Source: Microcaldota archaeon (GTDB lineage: Archaea > Micrarchaeota > Micrarchaeia > Micrarchaeales > Micrarchaeaceae). From it: a stretch of 47,380 bases of DNA. The notes beneath the pieces were generated by a model. That model saw only the letters and a list, made by a program, of their open reading frames with translations. It ran no database searches and was not told the origin of the DNA. Each line of letters begins with the position of its first letter. Positions within the stretch are counted from its first letter, which is position 1. The position numbers and the translations under genes are program-made. Below are positions 1 through 7,861 of the stretch, piece by piece. Where the stretch lies: assembly GCA_021797575.1 (NCBI GenBank), contig JAJZZN010000024.1, positions 1-47,380 on the forward strand, given 5' to 3'.

Positions 1-1
1 C

Positions 2-160
2 GTGAGGGATGTCAAGAAGCTTTCTTCAACAGAGTCTTACAAGAGGACCTACGGCAGGATGATAGACTATTTCGCACTGCCAGTCAACGGCGGAAAGCAT
101 GTTGCCAACTTCGCCAACGAGAAGCTAGCAGAAACCATAGAGCAGGCAGTCAAGGCATAA
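2..160 (+). CDS. 3' end of an unidentified gene (5'-truncated)
   Basis: An open frame runs in from the window edge and stops with TAA at 158-160, leaving the last 52 residues. The tail is hydrophilic and mixed-charge, with a short segment reading YFALPVNGGKHVANFANEKL and then a helical-looking end. I do not recognise the family. Codon use (AGG/AGA arginine, ATA isoleucine) matches the neighbouring genes, so it is very probably coding. The next gene starts 15 bp downstream on the same strand, so the two may be cotranscribed. Confidence 0.6.
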   Translation: MRDVKKLSSTESYKRTYGRMIDYFALPVNGGKHVANFANEKLAETIEQAVKA

Positions 161-175
161 ATGCGGGTGTGATAT

Positions 176-790
176 ATGGATACAAGAGATGAATCTGCTT
201 CGAACGCGCCGCGTTATAAGCAGGATTTAGAACAGCAATCTAAGCAGAACATAGACGATTCTAAGAACTGGATAGTTGAGGAAGGGAAGAAATTCAGGAT
301 GCCATACAAGATGATAAAGCAGGTGGTATTCTCCAATTTAAGCAAATCAGATATGATAGACCAAGAGCACGCAGCTAGGCTTCAATACAGGCTCCTGCTT
401 CTAGAGCCAGTGATAAAGGCATATGTTGAGTTCCAGAAGGGCAGGATAACAGTCATATACAATCCAACAGGCGCAGACAACATAAGGGAGAAGATGAGCC
501 TCGAAGACATCATAGCATTCCTTTCTAAGGAGGGTATAAACGTCGACAGGAGCGCGATTGCTGAGAGAGATTACGACTACTACAAAGAGTTCTATTCTTA
601 TGCATTCCACCCGAAGGTCATACGCGAGCATCCTCCGTACGGCTACACATTGGAGCAGTGGAGGAAGATGAAGCCCAAGTGGGAGCAGAAGTCGAAGGAG
701 TACGAGAAGAAGAAATGGCTTGACTTCAAGAAGTACCAGAAGAGCTACGAGGAGAAGCATCCGGAGGTTTACGCAAAGCCTTCGCAATGA
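176..790 (+). CDS. Hypothetical protein, 204 aa, possible ferredoxin-like (HMA-like) fold
   Basis: No confident function. The start ATG follows a GGTGTGAT stretch that can serve as a Shine-Dalgarno site. Residues ~1-30 are polar and low in complexity. Residues ~70-120 read like a beta-alpha-beta-beta-alpha-beta unit (VIKAYVEFQKGRITVIYNP, then a helix ending FLSKEGINVD). This is the layout of heavy-metal-associated domains, but the CxxC metal site is absent. The last ~60 residues are very rich in Lys, Glu, Tyr and Trp and probably helical. There is no signal peptide or membrane segment. A T-rich stretch (~799-813) follows the stop and could end transcription. The HMA resemblance is by eye only. 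Confidence 0.7.
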   Translation: MDTRDESASNAPRYKQDLEQQSKQNIDDSKNWIVEEGKKFRMPYKMIKQVVFSNLSKSDMIDQEHAARLQYRLLLLEPVIKAYVEFQKGRITVIYNPTGADNIREKMSLEDIIAFLSKEGINVDRSAIAERDYDYYKEFYSYAFHPKVIREHPPYGYTLEQWRKMKPKWEQKSKEYEKKKWLDFKKYQKSYEEKHPEVYAKPSQ

Positions 791-832
791 TGCTTAGCTC
801 TTTTTTCTTTTTATGCGTCTTCCCTGAATTAT

Positions 833-2485
833 TTAGTATTTTATGTCTTTTATCAGGATCAGCTCCAGCGCCGCTACTGGTTCTTCTATCTTGAAATTGT
901 TGAGCACCGCTGGATGTATCTCGCCGAAAAAGCCTACTGTCTCTCCGTTCACTTCTATGGCCGCGCACCTCCCTTCTATGAAGCTCGGGTTGGTGCCCGC
1001 CTTTATTTCATACTCCATGCCAAGCGAGCCCATGATGCTTTCCGCTACGCTCTTTATCTCTGCGAATGTTGCCTTTGAATGCTCTGTTGCCATGGCGAGC
1101 GATATGTTTTCAAACACTTTGCCAGAATTTATGGAGAAGGTTTCTCCTACCTCGAACACCTTCTGCGGCAGGGGCTCGCTTGTAGATATGCCCAGGGATT
1201 TCAGCAGTGATGGCAGTACGTCTGTGCGCAGCATTGTTGCGTTTTCGGTCTTCGAATAGGCAATCCTTATTACCTTGTCCTTGTCTGGATTGCTTATGCC
1301 CATGTTTGTGAAGTTCGTCTCCTCGTTTGTCAGGACCTGGTTGATCTCCTCAGTAAAGCCATGGCCAAGCGCCACATTGGCTACAAAATCACTTAGCTTT
1401 GTTATTTGGCTGGGGTAGCTTGGAGCTATGGGGTGGAATATGGGTTCTGGGATTATGTTGTTGTAGCCATACGATATCGCTATGTCCTCTATTATGTCCT
1501 GCTCGTTTAGCACGTCAACCCTATATGGAGGGATGTAGAACAGTACGGAATTGCCGTATTGCGCGCCCGGGTATCCCATCATCTCGCCCAGCCCTATTGC
1601 CGAAGTATTATCCATGTTTATGCCCAACGTTGCCTCTATCTTGTAGAGCCGCAGCCTGAGCTCCCTGTATTCCGGCGAGGGCGTCGTCACCTGTCTCTTG
1701 CCGTAATCTATCTCACACCCGTATACTTCGGCACCCATATCCATGAATGAGCACGCGAATATGTTAGCGGTATCGTTCACAGTTTTCATGTCTGTGCCGG
1801 TTATGTCCACCAGTAGCGACCTTGTGGATTCTGTGACCTTCGTAATCTCAGAATTTGTCAGAGGTATAACAGAGAGCACGTTCTTCGAATCTGACAGGAA
1901 AGGCACCAGTCCAGCCTTATTTGCGATTGTATTCTTGTACTGCATTCCCTTGCGGTTTTCCTCCATAACTTCTGAGAAACTCATTTCTTTAGTGCCTCCT
2001 AGCGGCATGATCCTGCCTTCGGAAGACGCGCCATATACAAGCCCGCTGCTTGCATCTATCGTGTCTAGATTGTGTATGCCCAGCGCCAGCTTCCTCCTCT
2101 TCCTTCCATAGGTATCCGACAGCTTCTCAGAGAAATCTATCAGGTACTTGAGCCTGTTTCCTGAAAGATCTATGTTCTTCACCACCATAGCTGCTATGTA
2201 CGGGCGCACCTTCTTTACATCTGCCGAAACTTTTATGCGCAGGGCGGTGCCCTCTTTCAGCCTGTACGCATCCTTGTCGGGCTTTAGCTTGCCAGACATA
2301 TATGATAGGGCCCTTATTAGGCCGTTAAAATCCAGTAGGTCGGGCCTGTTCGGTGTTATATCTATACTTATGTCCCTGTCTGTGATCCCTTCTATCTCCA
2401 TGCCAATGCGCTCTGCTAGCTCTGCAAACTTATCCTTGCTTATGTGCTTCTCTATGTCGCCCAATGCGAACGTTATTACTGCCAC
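833..2485 (-). CDS. pheT: Phenylalanyl-tRNA synthetase beta subunit
   Basis: Beta chain of the cytoplasmic alpha2beta2 enzyme that charges tRNA-Phe. I place the start at the GTG at 2485, giving 550 aa, the usual archaeal PheT length; it begins VAVITFALGDIEKH. An upstream ATG at 2572 would add 29 residues inside pheS and is rejected. Visible family features are ITPNRPDLLDF (~residues 50-60), the B5-like block YRVDVLNEQDIIEDIAISYG in the middle, and a C-terminal class II-like core with TMLRTDVLPSLLKSL. The start lies 4 bp after the pheS stop (2490), so pheS and pheT are a tight operon and probably translationally coupled. No editing-domain analysis was possible by eye. Confidence 0.95.
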   Translation of the reverse strand: MAVITFALGDIEKHISKDKFAELAERIGMEIEGITDRDISIDITPNRPDLLDFNGLIRALSYMSGKLKPDKDAYRLKEGTALRIKVSADVKKVRPYIAAMVVKNIDLSGNRLKYLIDFSEKLSDTYGRKRRKLALGIHNLDTIDASSGLVYGASSEGRIMPLGGTKEMSFSEVMEENRKGMQYKNTIANKAGLVPFLSDSKNVLSVIPLTNSEITKVTESTRSLLVDITGTDMKTVNDTANIFACSFMDMGAEVYGCEIDYGKRQVTTPSPEYRELRLRLYKIEATLGINMDNTSAIGLGEMMGYPGAQYGNSVLFYIPPYRVDVLNEQDIIEDIAISYGYNNIIPEPIFHPIAPSYPSQITKLSDFVANVALGHGFTEEINQVLTNEETNFTNMGISNPDKDKVIRIAYSKTENATMLRTDVLPSLLKSLGISTSEPLPQKVFEVGETFSINSGKVFENISLAMATEHSKATFAEIKSVAESIMGSLGMEYEIKAGTNPSFIEGRCAAIEVNGETVGFFGEIHPAVLNNFKIEEPVAALELILIKDIKY

Positions 2486-2489
2486 AGTA

Positions 2490-3986
2490 TCACATGCTCT
2501 TCTTGTACCTGAAATTCCTAAGCCAGCCCACCTGGTTCCGGTATATCTCTGAAAGGGAGCTGGTTTCAACATAGTCGAACATCATCCTGTCCAGGCCCAT
2601 GCCCCAGGCAAGCACGGTCTTATTGGTGCCCATCGCCTTGGTTATCTCCTTCCTTATTATTCCGCCGCCGAAGAGCTCTATGTTGTCGTTGTGCTCCTTG
2701 TTGTAGTAATATCCCTCCATGCCAGGCTCTACGAACGGGAAGTAGGAAGGCTTGAACTTGACGTCGATGCCTAGATATGAGTAGAACTCCCGCATTGTGA
2801 ATATCAGGTTAGACAGGGTGAGGGAATTGCCTATTATTATCCCATCCAGCTGGTTCAGCTCGTTCAGATGCTTGTAGTCTATGCTTTCGTTGCGGAACAC
2901 CTTGCCAAGCGAGAACAGCTTCACCGGATAGACTGAGCTGTCAAGATTCCCGTATTTGAGTATGTTCTTCACCGAGACTACGGTGTTGTGCGTGCGCAGT
3001 AGCGCCTGCTTGGCTAGGCTCTCCTTCCATGCGCTCTTCCAGCCCTTCTTGTGCATGCGCCTCACCCTGCCAAGCACCTCTAGATCGCTTATGTCTATCT
3101 CCTTTGGGTTTGAAAGGAAGAATGTGTCCTGCATGTCGCGCGTAGGATGATCCTGGGGGGAGAATAGCGCATCGAAGTTCCAGAACGCATTGTTTATTAT
3201 GGGCCCTTCAACTTCGGAGAACCCCATGCCTGAGAACACGCTGCGTATGTAATTGAAGAACCTGTGCGACGGGTGCATGCGCGCCGGATATGCACGCTCT
3301 GTAGGATCCGATACGTTGTAGCTCTTGAACTTGCTGCTCTTCCATGCACCGGACTTTATTATGTCCCTGCTGAGCGATGTAATCATTTCTTCTGGCTTGC
3401 TGGCAAGCAGTTTCCTGCCTTCGTCTGTTATTGATATGGATGATATCTGATTCCGCTCCTTTATTGTCACTAGGCCCCTCTTCGAAAGCTCGCCTATTTT
3501 ATTCTTATCCTCTTTTATGAGCTTTTCTATGAGCGTGCTGCCTGCCTCTTTTTCCAGACTGCTGAGAAGCTCACGGTATGGATAGGCCTTGCCAACAGCA
3601 GATTTGCCGCTGTCAGTGAGTTTTAGGGTTCCACTCTCAACCGTGACCCAGCCGTTCTTGCGGGCCCATCCAAGCGCTATGCTATCTATGCTGCCCGATA
3701 TCTTCAGCCCGTTGGATTTGGCAATGCTGCCGATTAGGCGCTCTTCAGGAAAACCCTCTTGTATGTCCTTCTTGCCTTCTTCAGTCAGCTGTATGTCGTA
3801 CTGCTTTGAGCGTTGGATCGATATTGCGCCAAGATTCTCCAGGCCTTCCAAATAGCTTGCTGCGGCGCTCTGGTCTATTCCAAGAGCCTTGCATATATCT
3901 TCCATGCTGCGCTTGGCACCGCCCCCGAGGTAGGACAGCAGCATTGATTCCTCTTTAGATATTCCTTCTGGCGCGCGTACCAACAA
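2490..3986 (-). CDS. pheS: Phenylalanyl-tRNA synthetase alpha subunit
   Basis: Catalytic alpha chain of phenylalanyl-tRNA synthetase, 498 aa, normal for archaea. The N-terminal ~200 residues hold winged-helix-like repeats (for example LLSYLGGGAKRSMEDICKAL and a later ISITDEGRKLL), expected to bind tRNA. The class II catalytic core follows: HPTRDMQDTFFL, LLRTHNTVV, FSLGKVFRNE, PGMEGYYY and motif 3 as WGMGLDRMMF near residue 467. The gene starts 7 bp after the stop of an exported membrane protein on the same strand and runs directly into pheT. All motifs expected for activity appear intact. Confidence 0.96.
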   Translation of the reverse strand: MLVRAPEGISKEESMLLSYLGGGAKRSMEDICKALGIDQSAAASYLEGLENLGAISIQRSKQYDIQLTEEGKKDIQEGFPEERLIGSIAKSNGLKISGSIDSIALGWARKNGWVTVESGTLKLTDSGKSAVGKAYPYRELLSSLEKEAGSTLIEKLIKEDKNKIGELSKRGLVTIKERNQISSISITDEGRKLLASKPEEMITSLSRDIIKSGAWKSSKFKSYNVSDPTERAYPARMHPSHRFFNYIRSVFSGMGFSEVEGPIINNAFWNFDALFSPQDHPTRDMQDTFFLSNPKEIDISDLEVLGRVRRMHKKGWKSAWKESLAKQALLRTHNTVVSVKNILKYGNLDSSVYPVKLFSLGKVFRNESIDYKHLNELNQLDGIIIGNSLTLSNLIFTMREFYSYLGIDVKFKPSYFPFVEPGMEGYYYNKEHNDNIELFGGGIIRKEITKAMGTNKTVLAWGMGLDRMMFDYVETSSLSEIYRNQVGWLRNFRYKKSM

Positions 3987-3993
3987 AACACCG

Positions 3994-4764
3994 TCAATGC
4001 ACTTTCATGTACGTGTAGAATATTATGAGAAGCACTATGGCAAGCACTATTATATACGTGAATATGCCCAAAGCAGAGTAGATAGAGCTGAAGAAGTCTT
4101 TTACCTCTGTCAGAAGACTTTCCTTCACCTGGAACGTCAGGTTGAAGTTGTACAGGGGCTCGCCGCCGAACCATGATACCTCCGATATGTTGGCCTGGCT
4201 TGCAGCGAAATTGCTCGGATAGTCGGGCAGCGGGTATATTGATAGGATCTTTGAGTTTTTAGGCAGTATTATATTGAAACGCGTGTCCTGCCCCAGGACA
4301 ACGCCGCCAGAGCCGTGGGCAAAGTTAAGCACATCGTCATTGAACTTGAATCCAAGTACCCTTGGGCCCGTCTGGTTCACTGTTGTGACGTTATAAACGT
4401 AGTAATTCATGTATATGGTAGCTATGCCGCCGTAGCTTGTCCGGTTTATTGGGCCGGGCAGCAGATGGAAGTCGTAAACTCCGGTCCTTGGGTTTATTAT
4501 GTGCTGCACGAGCCGAGGGCCCACTATTGTCTGCCAGTTGCTCAGAGTGAGATTAAGGCCGGACCGGTCTATCGTGTATTGGGCCAGCGAGGAATTAGGC
4601 AGTATCGTAGTAATGGCTTCGCTTATGTACGCACTGCCGTTCAGGTTTATCGAAACTGTAGTGTTGATGTTGCTTATTCCATAAACTATGCCTGACGCAC
4701 CGGCAACCGATACCATAAAATAGGCAAGCAGTACTGTAAACGCGGCATATGGCAGAAGCTTCAA
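3994..4764 (-). CDS. Exported, C-terminally anchored membrane protein, unknown function
   Basis: No family recognised. I choose the TTG at 4764 because GGTG lies 6 nt upstream and the product then opens with a textbook signal peptide, MKLLPYAAFTVLLAYFMVS. The open frame itself reaches 4794 with a TTG that lacks such a site. The ~200-residue middle is rich in beta-forming residues and carries about eight N-x-S/T sequons, suggesting a glycosylated outer-face domain. A final hydrophobic segment (IFTYIIVLAIVLLIIFYTYM) with a short basic tail anchors it with the C-terminus inside. It is the first gene before pheS (7 bp gap), which looks like cotranscription rather than shared function. Confidence 0.75.
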   Translation of the reverse strand: MKLLPYAAFTVLLAYFMVSVAGASGIVYGISNINTTVSINLNGSAYISEAITTILPNSSLAQYTIDRSGLNLTLSNWQTIVGPRLVQHIINPRTGVYDFHLLPGPINRTSYGGIATIYMNYYVYNVTTVNQTGPRVLGFKFNDDVLNFAHGSGGVVLGQDTRFNIILPKNSKILSIYPLPDYPSNFAASQANISEVSWFGGEPLYNFNLTFQVKESLLTEVKDFFSSIYSALGIFTYIIVLAIVLLIIFYTYMKVH

Positions 4765-4896
4765 GCAATGCACCGATTCTATTGCTGAGTTCAATAATAA
4801 ATAACTTGTTATATCGTTGCGGGTACGGCACTGATGCTGCCTGCCTAACCTATTTATACTTATATCTTTCTAAACTTAATAAAGCAAAGTGGTAAC

Positions 4897-5325
4897 ATGA
4901 TAACGGGATTCACAGTATCAAACGTAGAAGGCAAGATCGAGTCTATGGAAGCCCTTAGCAAGCAAAGGTTCCCAAAGATAAACGTTAACCTTGAGGAGGT
5001 CAAGTCGTCGAATGACGGAGTCACTGTAAAATACAGCTTCTTAGCCGATTATTTCGATGGCGATTCCAAGGATGCAAAGAGCGTCGGGCAGCTGAAGCTG
5101 GCTGGCACTGTGGATATAAAAGAATCTGCCGAGGGCGTCAGCGCGATAATGAAGTCGTGGAACGAGAAGCACATACTCCCAACCGCACTGGCTGAGGAAA
5201 TAATGAACGGGCTCAACTTCAGGTGCAGCGCTACTGGAACCCTTGTAGCGTATTCGCTTGGGCTGATACCGCCGCTGGGCATAAGCACCATAAAGATACA
5301 GGAGCCAGAAGAGAGCAAGAAGTAA
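4897..5325 (+). CDS. Hypothetical protein, 142 aa, small soluble beta-rich protein
   Basis: No confident family. The protein starts MITGFTVSNVEGKIESMEAL and contains alternating strands (INVNLEEVKSS, GVTVKYSFLADYF, GQLKLAGTVDIKE), then a helix and a mildly hydrophobic stretch near the end (LVAYSLGLIPPLGIS). The pattern recalls small archaeal SecB-like or dodecin-like folds, but this is only an impression. GTGGTAAC precedes the ATG, and a TATA-like TATTTATAC lies at 4851-4859, so it probably has its own promoter, divergent from the exported-protein gene. The stop is followed after about 55 bp by the 3' end of the oppositely oriented tRNA-Arg gene. Confidence 0.7.
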   Translation: MITGFTVSNVEGKIESMEALSKQRFPKINVNLEEVKSSNDGVTVKYSFLADYFDGDSKDAKSVGQLKLAGTVDIKESAEGVSAIMKSWNEKHILPTALAEEIMNGLNFRCSATGTLVAYSLGLIPPLGISTIKIQEPEESKK

Positions 5326-5380
5326 TTGCTCCGGGCTTTTCTATTTTCGTTTTGGCAGAGCGACAGCCTTGAATATTTTC

Positions 5381-5489
5381 TGGCGGACCTGGCGGGAGTT
5401 GCATCGCAATAGCCCTTGCTAGGGCGATTTTGAACCCGCAGCCGCGTGGTCCGAAGCCACGCGCGCTATCCAAGTTGCGCCACAGGTCC
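5381..5489 (-). tRNA. tRNA-Arg(UCG) with a 31-nt intron in the T-loop, CCA encoded
   Basis: Read on the minus strand, the acceptor GGACCUG pairs perfectly with CAGGUCC, followed by discriminator G and an encoded CCA (5383-5381). The D-arm is GGCGC...GCGC. The anticodon arm CGUGG-CUUCGGA-CCACG gives anticodon UCG. T-stem halves GCGGG (5439-5435) and CCCGC (5396-5392) are complementary but separated by 38 nt instead of 7. Removing 31 nt, about 5428-5398, restores the loop UUCAAAU. The exact cut may shift by a base or so. The inserted RNA has its own AUCGC...GCGAU stem. The gene starts 7 bp after the RNase HII stop; a TATA-like TTTTTAAC lies ~30 bp upstream, inside the end of that gene. Confidence 0.9.
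5398..5428 (-). other. Predicted non-canonical tRNA intron (T-loop, about position 59/60)
   Basis: These 31 nt interrupt the T-loop of tRNA-Arg(UCG). The RNA can form the helix AUCGC/GCGAU capped by CCU...AGG. The boundaries were set by requiring a standard 7-nt T-loop after splicing; a bulge-helix-bulge could not be drawn with certainty by eye. Introns at this position are known from Thermoproteales and other archaea whose splicing endonuclease has broad specificity. A three-unit endonuclease gene at 18852-20018 in this window is the expected enzyme. Confidence 0.75.
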
Positions 5490-5495
5490 GCACTG

Positions 5496-6206
5496 TTAAG
5501 CTGATGTGTCGCCAAAGTTAAAAAGCTTTGTCTGCCTTATGTTCCCAAGCGTCTTCCAGTACTCGCGTATGTGCATGCTAAGCTCCTTGTCCTTCATGTT
5601 CTTGCGCACCGCGTCTATGGTGTGGTAATCCGATGGATAGCCAGAGCCCAGTGCTATGGAAAGAGACGCGCTGAGCTGGTCCATCGCCCTGTCGCGCTCG
5701 ACCTTCGCTATTATGCTTGCAGCCGAAACAACAGGATACCTGGAATCGGCCTTGTGCTCGGCCACAACAGTGGTGTATTTGACGCCCCTGATGCCCCTGG
5801 CGCGTATGCCGTATACCTTGGTCGGCTTGTTGCTCAGCATGTTGACGCGTATGCCGAACTTCTCGGCTATCACATCAGGGGAATCGAGGTATAGAAAGTT
5901 CACTTCTTGGTCGAATTTGTCAAAAAGCTTTGCAAAATGTATGGCTTCAAGCTCATTCAGTGATATTCCCGCCTTCATTGCGGAATTAATCTCTGCAGGA
6001 GCTATCCTGTCTATCTTAACGTCCTCCGCTATGTCAAGTATAGAGCCGTAGAGTTCGTCGCGGCGCTTCCTGCTCAGCAGCTTTGAATCCCGCACCCCTA
6101 TCTCGGGCAGCTTGTGGACCATCGCCTTCTTGACAGAGACTAGCGAAATCACGAGCGGCCCTATCAGGGCGCCCCTCCCCGCCTCATCCCCGCCGCAAAG
6201 GATTAT
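5496..6206 (-). CDS. rnhB: Ribonuclease HII, probable AUA start codon
   Basis: Cleaves the RNA strand of RNA-DNA hybrids and removes single ribonucleotides from DNA. The conserved GGDEAGRG block, which holds the first catalytic Asp-Glu pair, lies upstream of the first conventional start (GTG at 6152), so that start cannot be right. Reading back in frame gives I-I-L-C-G-G-D-E-A-G-R-G-A-L-I-G-P-L with no ATG, GTG or TTG before an upstream stop. GGTGAT sits just before an ATA at 6206-6204, which I take as the start (236 aa). Other family motifs are IGVRDSKLLS, LYLDSPD and VVSAASIIAKVERD. A one-base error or frameshift from an ATG at 6222 is the alternative. It follows the PRC-barrel gene by 13 bp. 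Confidence 0.9.
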   Translation of the reverse strand: MILCGGDEAGRGALIGPLVISLVSVKKAMVHKLPEIGVRDSKLLSRKRRDELYGSILDIAEDVKIDRIAPAEINSAMKAGISLNELEAIHFAKLFDKFDQEVNFLYLDSPDVIAEKFGIRVNMLSNKPTKVYGIRARGIRGVKYTTVVAEHKADSRYPVVSAASIIAKVERDRAMDQLSASLSIALGSGYPSDYHTIDAVRKNMKDKELSMHIREYWKTLGNIRQTKLFNFGDTSA

Positions 6207-6219
6207 GGAATCACCGCGT

Positions 6220-6471
6220 TCATAGCCCCTTGAGGTCGACCATTATGTAGTCTGCCACGGCGGTGACGGAATTGTATGGTATCTTTACGTGGCCGTCCTG
6301 GGCATCGAGCTTGTTAGATATGCTGCTGTCCATGTTCGGCTCAACAAGTATGTAGTTTATCTTGCCGGTTATTTCGTTAACATCGGCATCTATAAACCTG
6401 CCAACATCAAATCCACTGACACTTATCACTTTCTTGCCGACTAGCTGTTTCGCTATGATAAATTTTACCAT
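6220..6471 (-). CDS. PRC-barrel domain protein
   Basis: Small (83 aa) protein with the layout of a PRC-barrel: AKQLVGKKVISVSGFDVGRF at the N-terminus, then alternating strands (GKINYILVEPN, HVKIPYNSVTAVADYIMVD). Such domains act in RNA processing and other adaptor roles; archaeal stand-alone versions are uncharacterised. The ATG at 6471 is preferred over the in-frame GTG at 6480 because that GTG lies inside the GGTGA Shine-Dalgarno site, 6 nt before the ATG. It is followed at 13 bp by RNase HII, so the two are likely cotranscribed. Confidence 0.85.
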   Translation of the reverse strand: MVKFIIAKQLVGKKVISVSGFDVGRFIDADVNEITGKINYILVEPNMDSSISNKLDAQDGHVKIPYNSVTAVADYIMVDLKGL

Positions 6472-6605
6472 GCACGTCACCTATACTAGTTTCTTACCGA
6501 AACTAATTAATATATTTATGTATTGGGATATATACGTGCAGGTAAAGGGCATTATTTGCATATTGCCCCGCAATGCTGCCTTTTTGTGCACACGGAGTAA
6601 TCCAT

Positions 6606-6929
6606 ATGGAGAATATTTTACTCAGGGAAAAGCAGACGGACATACTGGTCGCGCTTATGGATACGTCGCAGAGCTGGTACATATCAAGCCTGGCTAAGGC
6701 CGCCAATACGACCTATGTTCATGCCTGCAACTTCCTCGTTGAATGCGAAAAGCTTGGCCTTACATCCAGCGAGAAGCACGGCAAGATAAAGACGATAAAG
6801 CTCACCGAAAAGGGCAAGGAAGTGGCTGAGCGCCTGAGCGACATATACAAGGCCATAAGCCCCGAAGCGCAGGAGGCTGCCAAGCCAGCCAAGGAGGACG
6901 AGGCTAAGGTCAAACAACCTGCACAGTAG
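6606..6929 (+). CDS. Small winged-helix DNA-binding protein
   Basis: 107 aa from the ATG at 6606, which has GGAG 8 nt upstream; an earlier in-frame ATG at 6573 lacks this. Residues ~10-75 form a winged helix: REKQTDILVALMD (helix 1), WYISSLAKAANTTYVHACNFLVECEKLG (helix-turn-helix), KIKTIKLTEKGKEVAERL (wing and last helix). The tail is rich in Ala, Lys and Glu. It belongs broadly to MarR/ArsR-like archaeal regulators, with no visible effector domain and two Cys in the recognition region. Its 3' end overlaps the convergent gene at 6910-7323 by 20 bp. Confidence 0.8.
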   Translation: MENILLREKQTDILVALMDTSQSWYISSLAKAANTTYVHACNFLVECEKLGLTSSEKHGKIKTIKLTEKGKEVAERLSDIYKAISPEAQEAAKPAKEDEAKVKQPAQ

Positions 6930-7323
6930 TGCGCTTCTTTATCGCATTTATTATGTGCCCGTAATCGCGGTAGTGCGCTATGGCTGCGAGCGATACTGTG
7001 TATTCGCCAGGATCGGCATCGGTGCCGTTATACACATTAAGGCCGATTTCTTTCTCCTCTTCCGGGGCCAATTCGCCCATGCGCACCTCTCTCTGCTTCG
7101 ACATGCCTATCTCGTCGAAGCTCAGCTTGTTGGGCAGTTCAACCACGAGCGACGTGAGCAGCACCTCGTTGGTAAGGTTCTTCAGCTTGACCTTGAGCAT
7201 GACGCTGCTCTTCCTTCCGGAAAACATCTTGTACGGCGTCCATTCCGTGACCAGACGGTAAGGTATGTTCTTCGTTATGTCCGCGCTCACATCCTTTTTC
7301 CCGAAAATGTTGAATATTGCCAT
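6910..7323 (-). CDS. Hypothetical protein, 137 aa, Ig-like/arrestin-like beta domain
   Basis: After a short basic start (MAIFNIFGKKDVS), residues ~25-137 form a run of beta strands (SSVMLKVKLKNLTNEVLLTSLVVELP, GEYTVSLAAIAHYRDYG, KKRTTVQVV). The pattern of a conserved Asn-Leu-Thr turn and a Gly-Glu-Tyr-x-V strand resembles the CARDB/arrestin-type beta sandwich in many archaeal proteins. No signal peptide or membrane segment is seen, so it is probably cytoplasmic. The gene starts with ATG after GGGGCGAC. A TATA-like AT run at 7358-7372 could be its promoter, divergent from the gene at 7430. Confidence 0.75.
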   Translation of the reverse strand: MAIFNIFGKKDVSADITKNIPYRLVTEWTPYKMFSGRKSSVMLKVKLKNLTNEVLLTSLVVELPNKLSFDEIGMSKQREVRMGELAPEEEKEIGLNVYNGTDADPGEYTVSLAAIAHYRDYGHIINAIKKRTTVQVV

Positions 7324-7390
7324 GTTAGTCGCCCCGATTCAATCAATATTCATAACAAACATATATATTTTTATTCAGTGTAATTATTTA

Positions 7391-7399
7391 TTATAAATA
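7391..7399 (+). promoter_or_regulatory. TATA box for the gene at 7430
   Basis: TTATAAATA matches the archaeal TATA consensus. The expected transcription start, about 25 bp on (~7420), would leave a leader of only about 10 nt before the ATG at 7430. Confidence 0.6.
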
Positions 7400-7429
7400 C
7401 CGACTATTCGGGATTTATAGGGTTGTGTC

Positions 7430-7861
7430 ATGCCGATAAAACATAATTTGACTAAGTATGACATCTTGCAGGAGAAACTGCATAAGCTCTCGCAGAAACG
7501 CGAGAGCGAATACACGGATGAAGATTTGCAGTTGAAGAATATTGGGGTGCTCATAGCAGCATTTTCCTCTGGGCTTTCGTGGAAGACGCACAAAGCGCTC
7601 TCAGATAACCAGTATGAGTTCAACAGCGATGATATACGGAACGAATTCTCAATGGCGAAAACCGCAAAATGGAAGAATGTTACCGCCACGGATATATACG
7701 AGGTATCGCAGAAGAGCATACCCAAGTCAAAGTTCGCCAGCTGGATGTATTATACGGTAAATACACAGGAGCACAATACATATAAAACGGCGTGGGAGAG
7801 ATTCAATTCATATATCCTATCGGAAGAAAACGATGGTATAGAAACGGAAAAATCATATTAG
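7430..7861 (+). CDS. Hypothetical protein, 143 aa, unknown
   Basis: No family recognised. The protein is polar and mostly helical by eye (YDILQEKLHKLSQKRESEY, LQLKNIGVLIAAFSSGLSW, NEFSMAKTAKWKNVTATDIYE) and lacks Cys, membrane segments or a signal peptide. The central part has the spacing of a small helical DNA- or protein-binding domain, without a clear motif. It has its own TATA box at 7391-7399. The coding strand is more AT-rich than the ribonucleotide reductase gene downstream, which may indicate a more recent arrival. Confidence 0.65.
   Translation: MPIKHNLTKYDILQEKLHKLSQKRESEYTDEDLQLKNIGVLIAAFSSGLSWKTHKALSDNQYEFNSDDIRNEFSMAKTAKWKNVTATDIYEVSQKSIPKSKFASWMYYTVNTQEHNTYKTAWERFNSYILSEENDGIETEKSY

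Noticed and set aside
2486-2572. Longer pheT starting with ATG at 2572
   Set aside because: It would overlap pheS by 83 bp with non-conserved sequence; the GTG at 2485 gives the normal start and length.
5496-6152. RNase HII starting at the GTG at 6152
   Set aside because: This removes the catalytic GGDEAGRG motif, which is clearly present in frame upstream.
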